NCBI GenBank assembly: GCA_022564135.1
Contig: JADFLZ010000134.1
Coordinates: forward strand, 1 to 6,253
Direction: 5' to 3'
DNA from: Candidatus Zixiibacteriota bacterium
GTDB lineage: Bacteria > Zixibacteria > MSB-5A5 > GN15 > FEB-12
Length of the DNA stretch: 6,253 nucleotides
Of this stretch, positions 1 through 5,819 are shown piece by piece. Made by a program: the position numbers and the translations under genes. The stretch's first letter is position 1, and every line of letters starts with the position of its first letter. The notes beneath the pieces are model-generated. The model was not told the origin of the DNA. It did not search any database and saw only the letters and a program-made list of their open reading frames with translations.

Positions 1-573
1 GCTATCTTGGTTCTTCTGCTGCTGGCCTACGTTGCCATTGATATGCTGTTTATTAAAGATTCTACCGCAAAAAATGAACAGGACACTTACCTTCAAGATA
101 TAGACAAAAACCGCCTGGCAGAATTTGACAGTTTTGACTGGGATAAAACTTCGTATCTGCCTCCTGAAGAAATCAAAATTCGGCTTATACCAAAAAAAGA
201 AAGCTGGGGTTCGGTCATGACCGACGGTGATACAGCTATCTTCCGCAAACTTCTTCCCGGTAAAATATATGAAGCCAGTGCCAAATACAGGATGGTTGTT
301 ACAATAGGGGATCCAGCGGCGGTCGATATAGAGCTCAACGGCAGGCTGGTAAATCTTCGTGATCAGCAGTCGCGCCGAATCTCAAGAGTGCGTATAGATC
401 AGACCAACTTTGAGTCGTTCTTTGACAGAACCAGCGCAGCACCTGCTGCTCAGACTAAACAGAGCTATAGCGAAATCAGTTCTACAGCTGCCGAAGAGAC
501 GACCAGACAGAAAACTCTGGACAGACATAAGACTCAGAAAGATGCGGTTTTAAAAGAGGGTGGCGGGCAGTAA
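1..573 (+). CDS. rodZ: RodZ-like cell-shape protein, C-terminal part (5' end cut by window)
   Basis: The reading frame is open from base 1, so the start lies upstream; the TTG at 7 is probably not the real start. Seen: codons 1-17 are a hydrophobic run (LLLLAYVAIDMLF), the end of a transmembrane helix. A polar linker follows, then at about codons 58-120 a domain matching the DUF4115/RodZ C-terminal pattern: IRLIPKKESWGSVMTDG, then RKLLPG, IGDPAAVDIELNG and a trailing LVNL. In known RodZ proteins a cytoplasmic N-terminal helix-turn-helix domain binds MreB and the part after the membrane helix is periplasmic; RodZ supports the elongation complex that maintains rod shape. The N-terminal domain is outside the window and cannot be checked. 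After the domain comes a tail of about 70 residues rich in Ser, Thr, Gln, Lys and Glu, longer than I would expect. The TAA stop directly abuts the next gene's ATG, suggesting translational coupling. The alternative is another single-pass DUF4115 protein. Confidence 0.78.
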   Translation, partial: AILVLLLLAYVAIDMLFIKDSTAKNEQDTYLQDIDKNRLAEFDSFDWDKTSYLPPEEIKIRLIPKKESWGSVMTDGDTAIFRKLLPGKIYEASAKYRMVVTIGDPAAVDIELNGRLVNLRDQQSRRISRVRIDQTNFESFFDRTSAAPAAQTKQSYSEISSTAAEETTRQKTLDRHKTQKDAVLKEGGGQ

Positions 574-1152
574 ATGAAATTAAAAAAATACCTGGCCAAC
601 ATTAAATTATATCAGCAAAAAGGGAAAATGGGCTCCGAATTGTTCGACTTCCCTGAAAGCCTGCAGTCCCCCAAGCAGATTTTAGTCTGTCTTCCCGAAG
701 GACTCAGAGAGCTGACAGTGGTTAAACAATTCCTGCCGACTCTTTCGAGCCTGTTTAAGTCATCGGATTTTACTTTACTCTCGATGCCCGGGGTGCGGGT
801 TGCGGATATTTATCCCCGCAAGGGATTTAATATTGTATCTCCCTCGTCCGATCAGGTAACCTGGTCAGGTGTGGCCAAACCTTCCTTTCTGGCGACCTTG
901 AGTCAATACAAATTTGACATGATAATAGACTTAAATTTTGAAAATTCGGCCTTTACGTCTTCCGTTTTATTAAATTTTCCGAAAGCTCTTCGAATCGGTA
1001 AAGGGAACCATCGCGGCAATCCTTTTTATAATTTAGAAATAAAAACCAGATATTTGAGAGACGAAAGAAACATATACCGCTCATTGTTTGATACCTTAGC
1101 ACTACTTAAAACCGGCCGGTCGCCTAAGACTCCGGCTCAAGCCGGAATTTAA
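574..1152 (+). CDS. Small protein resembling the N-terminal half of a family 9 glycosyltransferase
   Basis: A 192-residue protein of unproven function. Seen: a basic N-terminus (MKLKKYLANIKLYQQKGK), then a Rossmann-like order of elements: strand ILVCL (36-40), helix about 44-62, strand FTLLSM (66-71), YKFDMIIDLNFENS (112-125), ALRIGKG (138-144), NPFYNLEI (149-156) and ERNIYRSLFDTLALL (164-178). This order follows the N-terminal domain of ADP-heptose:LPS heptosyltransferases (WaaC/WaaF, GT9), but the protein ends where their C-terminal, sugar-nucleotide-binding domain should begin. Where GT9 enzymes have the catalytic Gly-Asp after strand 1, this protein has Arg45-Glu46. I infer a non-catalytic or partner-dependent role. 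It also recalls the short DUF6913 proteins of Bacteroidota. No signal peptide or membrane helix is seen. The ATG starts directly after the upstream TAA; a GAGGG at 556-560 sits 13 bases before it, rather far for a ribosome binding site. The last 14 residues (KTGRSPKTPAQAGI) are encoded across two palindromes and may be an added tail. Confidence 0.72.
   Translation: MKLKKYLANIKLYQQKGKMGSELFDFPESLQSPKQILVCLPEGLRELTVVKQFLPTLSSLFKSSDFTLLSMPGVRVADIYPRKGFNIVSPSSDQVTWSGVAKPSFLATLSQYKFDMIIDLNFENSAFTSSVLLNFPKALRIGKGNHRGNPFYNLEIKTRYLRDERNIYRSLFDTLALLKTGRSPKTPAQAGI
1111..1120. repeat. GC-rich 10-bp perfect palindrome (ACCGGCCGGT)
   Basis: The ten bases ACCGGCCGGT read identically on both strands. They lie inside the last 15 codons of the gene at 574-1152 and 10 bases upstream of a second GC-rich inverted repeat. 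A zero-loop palindrome does not itself fold into a stable short hairpin, so it may be a chance codon pattern or one arm of a larger repeat unit. The symmetry is seen directly; any function is unproven. Confidence 0.5.
1131..1146. repeat. Inverted repeat at the 3' end of the gene before smc
   Basis: TCCGGCTCAAGCCGGA is a perfect inverted repeat that can fold as a 6-bp, GC-rich stem with a TCAA loop. It encodes the final residues of the preceding protein, ends 4 bases before that gene's TAA stop and 10 bases before the smc Shine-Dalgarno. The bases after it (ATTTAACC) are not a U-tract, so a Rho-independent terminator is not supported. A segmental mRNA stability element, a weak attenuator, or a remnant of a small dispersed palindromic repeat all fit. 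Confidence 0.6.
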
Positions 1153-1155
1153 CCT

Positions 1156-1160
1156 GGAGG
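1156..1160 (+). promoter_or_regulatory. Shine-Dalgarno for smc (decides a TTG start)
   Basis: GGAGG lies 4 bases before the TTG at 1165 and 3 bases after the upstream stop codon. It is the clearest ribosome binding site in the window. With the conserved N-terminus that follows (MYLKQLELVGFKSF), it fixes the smc start at this non-ATG codon. The spacing is slightly short. Confidence 0.8.
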
Positions 1161-1164
1161 CAAT

Positions 1165-4100
1165 TTGTACTTAAAGCAACTGGAATTGGTAGGCTTTAAA
1201 TCTTTCCCCAACAAGACCGTTATAAAATTTTCCCAAGGAAAAACTTCTATAGTCGGACCAAACGGCTGCGGTAAAACTAATATCCTTGACGCCATCCGCT
1301 GGGTAATGGGAGAGCAGAAAACTTCGCTTTTACGCGGAAGCAGTATGCAGGAAGTGATATTTAACGGCAGCCGCGATATGGCGCCACTGGGTATGGCCGA
1401 AGTTTCTCTGACTATGATTAATAACCGCGGCGTGCTGCCGGTTGAATACAGCGAAGTTCAGATTACCCGCCGGCTTTTTAGAAGTGGCGAAGCCGAGTAC
1501 CTCTTAAACAAAGTCCCCTGCCGCTTAAAAGACATTACCGAGCTGTTTTTTGATACAGGCGCCGGAGCACACTCTTACTCGGTAATCCAGCAGGAAATGA
1601 TTGACTCGATAATATCTGACAAAGCTGAAGAGCGGCGGTTTTTATTCGAAGAAGCTGCCGGCATTACCAAGTACAAGCAGAGAAAAAAGGCGGCCCTTCG
1701 TAAACTCGAGGCCACCGACCAGGACCTGCAGAGGCTAAAAGATATTTTCTCCGAAGTAAAGACACAGGTAAACTCTCTTAAGCGTCAACAGCGTAAAGCA
1801 GAAAGATATCAAATCTTAAGCGACGAAGTCCGCAACTGGGAACTGTACTTTACAGCTGAGAGAGTCAAAAAGATTGAAACAGAAAAGCGCCTCTTAAAAG
1901 AACGCTTTGATGAGTTATCCGGCAATCTGACTGCCAACGAAGTCGGCGTAGACAGCCTCGGGGCCGAGGTTGAATCAAAAAGGGAAGTTCAGCTTGAGAT
2001 AGAAAAAGAGCTGAGCCGGGTAACCAACGAATTATTTGAGACGACAGAAACTGCTCACAAATATGAAAAAGAAATTTCTGTTCTGACTGAGAAAAAGTCA
2101 AACGCGGCTAATCTGATAGAGCGTAACCAAAACGAAATTGAGGCTCTTAAGCTCCGCTCTCAGACTCTCTCCGAGCAGGCCGTAGATACCGGCGCTGAAA
2201 TAAATGAACACAGGACAGAATACGAAGCAGTTGAAAATAATTTAAAAGAAGCCCAAAACCAACTGGCCCTGATTGATAAGCAACTTTTGGAAATGCGCAC
2301 TTCCAAAGACGGTGAAAATTCAAAATTAGTTGAACTGGAAGGCAGGTTGTCCTCCGGCAAGACCGAAGACGTCAACATCCAGACTCAGATTGAAGACCTC
2401 ACCATTCACCTTGAAGAATTAAACAAGAGTAAAACAGAGCTCTCAGAGAAAAAGACAAAACTTGCTTCCGAATCGGAAAAACTGCGCGCCATAGCCGACG
2501 AACTGTCACAGAGCAGAATCTCGGCAGAGACTGAGTTAAATACAACTACCCGGGAACAAGCGACCAAGAAAAACGATCTTGAGCAGACCGGCAAAGAACT
2601 TTCCAGGAGCTATGCCTCAATTGAAGCCAGCCAGGCACAGCAGAAAATCCTGAGCGAACTGATATACTCTTTCGGAGGCACCCACGCCGGCGTGATGACA
2701 GTGCTTAAGCTCAGAGATGAATTTAAAGGAATTCAAGGAACTGTAGCGGACCGCTTCAAACCGGCTGCAGGCATGGAAAAAGCGGTTGAGTCAGCTCTGG
2801 GTGATATCTCGCACTATGTCATTTGCGACAGCAAAGAAACTGCAGAAAAGATAATCGAGCGTCTCAAAATTGAAAACAAAGGCCGGGCAGGATTAATTGT
2901 GCCTAATGCCGGCAGTTTGAACCCGCAGATCAAACGTCCCGAACTGGACTCTGCCGGATTCGTCGGCTGGCTTGATGAATTCGTGTCGACCGCTGAGAAT
3001 TTGAAACCACTCATGCAAACTGTTCTGTCGCAGACAGCCGTGTTTGAAGCTGGCAGCGACCCCAAATCAATTCTGGAGCACCTCCCCTATGGTTTCAAAG
3101 CGGTCTCTACTGACGGGCTTCTCTACACCAGAAACACTATTGTCGGCGGTTCATCGGAAACTCTGCAGCTGTTTCGCCGTAAAGATCAGCTCGCTGAACT
3201 TTCCGATCAAATCGACCAGCTTAATTCCAAAGCTGAAACTCAGAAGCAAACCGAACAAGAATTAGCAAAGCAGATTAGCGACGCCGAACAGACAATCAAC
3301 AGCTTAAAAAACAGCCTGGAAACAAACGAACAGGCAATTGCCTCTAATCAGAAGCAGATTGATGAATTAAATTATGAGCTGCGACTTTCAGAAACCGAGC
3401 TCTCCCGTCTGGCTAAGGAAATCGAACTGGCCGCTGAAAAGCAAACGCAGCTGCAGCAAAAGCAATACTCCTTAAATCTTGGTTACGGTCAGCTGAGCGA
3501 ACAAAAGCAAAGTTTGGTAAATGAACTGAACCTGTCCTCGAAAAAACTTGAAGAGATAGAGCGCTTATCCGGAGAATCACAGTCGCTGGTGAGTAATCTT
3601 CAGGTCAAAGCAGTAGAGACACAGAGCCAGATTGACCAGTGCGACAATAAAATAAACCACACCAAAGAGCTGCTGGATGAAATTTCCAGTACAATAGTGA
3701 CAAAATCTACTGAGATACAAGACGCTCAGGAAGAAATAGAAAGTTCGCTCAAGAGATCAGCAGACCTTGAAACCAGACTTAAACTTACTTTTGAGTCACG
3801 CACAGAAATCAGCGACACTCAAGGCACACTCAGGCAAAAGTTCGATGAACTGCAGGGACAAACATTCAGTTCCGAAAAGCGTCTGAAAGAACTGCGTCTG
3901 GTTAAAGACAAGCTCGGCAAAGAAAGTCATACTATTGAGATGCAAATGAGCACTCTCGAAAACGAGCTCAGTGTCACCACCGAGCGGATGCAAGAAGACT
4001 ACAACGTAAATATCCGGGAGTTTGAAAGCCAGAACCCCATCCCCGAAATGCCCGAAAACGAGGCCATCACTCGTCTTGCCAGTCAAAAAGAGCTTTTGAA

Positions 4101-4869
4101 AAATTTCGGAGCTGTCAATCTCCTGGCTCTGGAAGAATATCAGTCAACCAGCAGCCGTAAAGAATTTCTGGAAAAGCAGCTAACCGATCTTGAAGCGGCG
4201 CGCGATGATCTCCTGGCCACTATTACCAAAATAAACAAAACCGCCCGGACACTTTTTGAAGAAACATTTGAAAAAGTTAAAACCAATTTCCAGATGCTGT
4301 TTACTGAATTATTCGAAGGCGGCGAAGCCAGCATATATCTCGAAAACCCCAACGACCCGCTTGAATCAAATATTGAAATTACTGCCCGCCCCCGCGGCAA
4401 GAAACTTATTGCTATTACCATGATGTCCGGCGGAGAACGAGCGCTGACGGCTATCTCGCTATTGTTTGCACTATACCTGGTGAAACCGTCTGCTTACTGT
4501 ATTCTCGATGAAATAGACGCACCTTTAGACGATGCCAACTGCCGCCGATTTTTGAAATTGATTGCCCGCTTTGCAGATAACACTCAGTTCATTATCATTA
4601 CGCACAACAAAATCACTATGGAAGCTGCAGATAATCTTTATGGCGTGACCATGTCCAGCCCCGGCGTTTCGCAAATTGTGGCGGTCAAGTTCAGCCAGGT
4701 CGACCCGGAAACCGGCGAGGTCAGGCTGGAAGCTCCGGATTATATTGACGAAAAAGACGAGACAGCAAAAACAACTTCTTCAGAAACAGACGAAGCGATT
4801 CCACAACCGGTAGTAGATAGAATTAGTCCGAAAGTCGAATCCCCGGTAAAAAACAGTGAAGATAATTAG
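1165..4869 (+). CDS. smc: Chromosome segregation ATPase SMC
   Basis: Complete 1234-residue SMC. As a dimer with the kleisin ScpA and ScpB, bacterial SMC loads on DNA and extrudes loops, organising and resolving sister chromosomes. Seen in order: Walker A GPNGCGKTN (31-39); R-loop Arg57 in LLRGSS; Q-loop region YSVIQQEMID (138-147); FEEAAGITKYK leading into the first coiled-coil arm (about 165-500, Glu/Lys/Gln/Leu heptads); hinge starting at FGGTHAGV (503) and ending near IVGG (659-662); second arm to about 980; then the C-terminal head with FGAVNLLALEEY (from 981), LFEGGEA (1049-1055), signature MSGGER (1087-1092), Walker B ILDEID (1113-1118), D-loop APLDDAN (1119-1125) and H-loop THNK with His1147. 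All residues needed for ATP binding and hydrolysis are present. Usual bacterial length is about 1150-1200; the excess is an acidic, Ser/Thr-rich tail of about 45 residues after the head. TTG start, justified by GGAGG at 1156 and the family N-terminus. scpA and scpB are not in the window. Confidence 0.98.
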   Translation: MYLKQLELVGFKSFPNKTVIKFSQGKTSIVGPNGCGKTNILDAIRWVMGEQKTSLLRGSSMQEVIFNGSRDMAPLGMAEVSLTMINNRGVLPVEYSEVQITRRLFRSGEAEYLLNKVPCRLKDITELFFDTGAGAHSYSVIQQEMIDSIISDKAEERRFLFEEAAGITKYKQRKKAALRKLEATDQDLQRLKDIFSEVKTQVNSLKRQQRKAERYQILSDEVRNWELYFTAERVKKIETEKRLLKERFDELSGNLTANEVGVDSLGAEVESKREVQLEIEKELSRVTNELFETTETAHKYEKEISVLTEKKSNAANLIERNQNEIEALKLRSQTLSEQAVDTGAEINEHRTEYEAVENNLKEAQNQLALIDKQLLEMRTSKDGENSKLVELEGRLSSGKTEDVNIQTQIEDLTIHLEELNKSKTELSEKKTKLASESEKLRAIADELSQSRISAETELNTTTREQATKKNDLEQTGKELSRSYASIEASQAQQKILSELIYSFGGTHAGVMTVLKLRDEFKGIQGTVADRFKPAAGMEKAVESALGDISHYVICDSKETAEKIIERLKIENKGRAGLIVPNAGSLNPQIKRPELDSAGFVGWLDEFVSTAENLKPLMQTVLSQTAVFEAGSDPKSILEHLPYGFKAVSTDGLLYTRNTIVGGSSETLQLFRRKDQLAELSDQIDQLNSKAETQKQTEQELAKQISDAEQTINSLKNSLETNEQAIASNQKQIDELNYELRLSETELSRLAKEIELAAEKQTQLQQKQYSLNLGYGQLSEQKQSLVNELNLSSKKLEEIERLSGESQSLVSNLQVKAVETQSQIDQCDNKINHTKELLDEISSTIVTKSTEIQDAQEEIESSLKRSADLETRLKLTFESRTEISDTQGTLRQKFDELQGQTFSSEKRLKELRLVKDKLGKESHTIEMQMSTLENELSVTTERMQEDYNVNIREFESQNPIPEMPENEAITRLASQKELLKNFGAVNLLALEEYQSTSSRKEFLEKQLTDLEAARDDLLATITKINKTARTLFEETFEKVKTNFQMLFTELFEGGEASIYLENPNDPLESNIEITARPRGKKLIAITMMSGGERALTAISLLFALYLVKPSAYCILDEIDAPLDDANCRRFLKLIARFADNTQFIIITHNKITMEAADNLYGVTMSSPGVSQIVAVKFSQVDPETGEVRLEAPDYIDEKDETAKTTSSETDEAIPQPVVDRISPKVESPVKNSEDN

Positions 4870-4885
4870 TTCTCTACTTACTAAT
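4865..4885 (+). other. Inverted repeat spanning the smc stop and the ftsY start
   Basis: ATTAGT (4865-4870) and ACTAAT (4880-4885) are perfect reverse complements separated by 9 bases. The left arm contains the smc TAG stop and the right arm holds the first two bases of the ftsY ATG. A 6-bp, mostly A-T stem would be weak alone. It could hide the ftsY start until a ribosome finishing smc opens it; this is inference. Confidence 0.4.
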
Positions 4886-5798
4886 GTCCGGCGTTCTAAA
4901 TAAACTCAAGAGTTCATTATCTAAGACCAGAGCTAATATCTTTGGCAAAATCTCCCGCCTGGTCTTAAACCGGAAAATCGACGACCAGCTTCTGGAGGAG
5001 TTTGAAGAGACGCTAATCAAAGCCGATGTTGGCGTTAAAGCTACCATGCGGCTGATAGAAACTGTCAAAGTAAAAGCAAAAGAGCAGAATCTTATCCGAG
5101 CAGAAGATATAATTCCTATACTGAAAGATGAAATCATTTCTCTACTATCAATTGAGAATCGTAACGTTCCGCAAGATATTAAAGAAACGCCAGAGGTCTG
5201 GCTCATTATCGGAGTTAACGGCGCCGGTAAGACAACTACTATCGGAAAACTTTCGGTTATCATGTCGTCACAAGGCAAAAAAGTAATTATTGCAGCCTGC
5301 GATACTTTTAGAGCAGCCGCCGTAGATCAGATCGTAATCTGGGCTGAACGAAGCAAAGTTGACATTGTCAAATCTCAGGAAGGCTCCGACCCGGCAGCGG
5401 TGGCCTTTGATGCCGCAACTGCTGCCAAAGCGCGCCAGGCTGACTTACTTTTAGTAGATACAGCCGGCAGACTACACACCAAAACAAATCTGATGGAAGA
5501 GTTGAAGAAAATAAAACGCGCCATAAACAAAGCGCTGCCTGATGCAACTGTCTATTCAAAGTTAGTTATCGATGGTTCCACCGGTCAGAACGCAGTCAGT
5601 CAGGTGAAACAGTTCGGCGAAGCCGTAGGCTGCGACGGTATCATTATTACTAAACTCGACGGCACCGCCAAAGGAGGCGTGGTCATTGCTATTGCAGCAG
5701 AGCTGCAGGTGCCTATTGAATATATTGGCATTGGTGAAGGAATCGAGGACTTGCAGCCTTTTGATGCCAGAGAATTTACCGAGGCTCTCTTTTCTTAG
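4884..5798 (+). CDS. ftsY: Signal recognition particle receptor FtsY
   Basis: Complete 304-residue SRP-receptor GTPase. FtsY pairs with Ffh at the inner membrane so that ribosomes making membrane proteins are handed to SecYEG; both GTPases hydrolyse GTP and separate. Seen: a basic, amphipathic N-terminus (GVLNKLKSSLSKTRANIFGK) like the FtsY membrane-targeting helix; N domain about 20-100 with LEEFEETLIKADVG; G1 GVNGAGKTT (110-118); DTFRAAA (140-146); G3 DTAGR (192-196); STGQNAVSQ; G4 TKLDG followed by TAKGG (256-265); and GIGEGIEDLQPFD (282-294) near the end. The GQN and EDLQPFD forms favour FtsY over Ffh, and there is no methionine-rich M domain. The long acidic A domain of E. coli FtsY is absent, as in many bacteria. 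The start is the only candidate after an in-frame stop at 4863, but no convincing Shine-Dalgarno precedes it. With 14 bases between it and smc, translation is probably coupled to smc. Confidence 0.97.
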   Translation: MSGVLNKLKSSLSKTRANIFGKISRLVLNRKIDDQLLEEFEETLIKADVGVKATMRLIETVKVKAKEQNLIRAEDIIPILKDEIISLLSIENRNVPQDIKETPEVWLIIGVNGAGKTTTIGKLSVIMSSQGKKVIIAACDTFRAAAVDQIVIWAERSKVDIVKSQEGSDPAAVAFDAATAAKARQADLLLVDTAGRLHTKTNLMEELKKIKRAINKALPDATVYSKLVIDGSTGQNAVSQVKQFGEAVGCDGIIITKLDGTAKGGVVIAIAAELQVPIEYIGIGEGIEDLQPFDAREFTEALFS

Positions 5799-5807
5799 CA
5801 TAAATTC

Positions 5808-5812
5808 AAGGA
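5808..5812 (+). promoter_or_regulatory. Shine-Dalgarno for rlmH (decides a TTG start)
   Basis: AAGGA lies 7 bases before the TTG at 5820. The frame is closed upstream by a stop at 5796, and no other ATG, GTG or TTG lies between that stop and 5820. The TTG is therefore the only start that keeps the conserved N-terminal strand of the protein. Confidence 0.7.
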
Positions 5813-5819
5813 CTTACTT

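Noticed and set aside
93..338. 81-codon open frame on the - strand opposite the rodZ-like gene
   Set aside because: It overlaps the recognised DUF4115 domain, and its translation shows no family features.
7..573. TTG at 7 as the true start of a small 188-residue membrane protein
   Set aside because: The frame is open to base 1, no ribosome binding site is visible, and the protein matches the C-terminal part of RodZ, which needs an upstream N-terminal domain.
914..919. TTGACA resembling a -35 box
   Set aside because: No -10-like hexamer occurs at 16-18 bases downstream (TTTGAA there); it is part of the codons for FDM in a conserved strand.
1027..1032. Perfect TATAAT that could be a -10 box for an smc promoter
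   Set aside because: Bases 17 upstream (about 1004-1009, GGAACC) do not resemble a -35 box, and the site is inside a coding region of AT-rich codons. An internal promoter cannot be excluded, but the sequence does not support one.
1131..1152. Inverted repeat as a Rho-independent terminator before smc
   Set aside because: The stem is good but it is followed by ATTTAACC, not a U-tract, and it lies inside the coding region just upstream of the smc ribosome binding site.
1660..4110. Repetitive Glu/Lys/Gln/Leu patterns as a possible DNA or protein repeat array
   Set aside because: They are the heptad pattern of the two SMC coiled-coil arms; no exact DNA repeat unit was seen.
3796..4421. Two - strand open frames of 96 and 93 codons opposite smc
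   Set aside because: Both are shadows of the SMC second arm and C-terminal head, whose + strand frame is certain.
4874..5278. 134-codon open frame on the - strand opposite ftsY
   Set aside because: It lies fully antisense to the conserved N and G domains of ftsY; its translation is Ser/Ile/Arg-rich with no recognisable motif, as expected from the complement of a coding strand.
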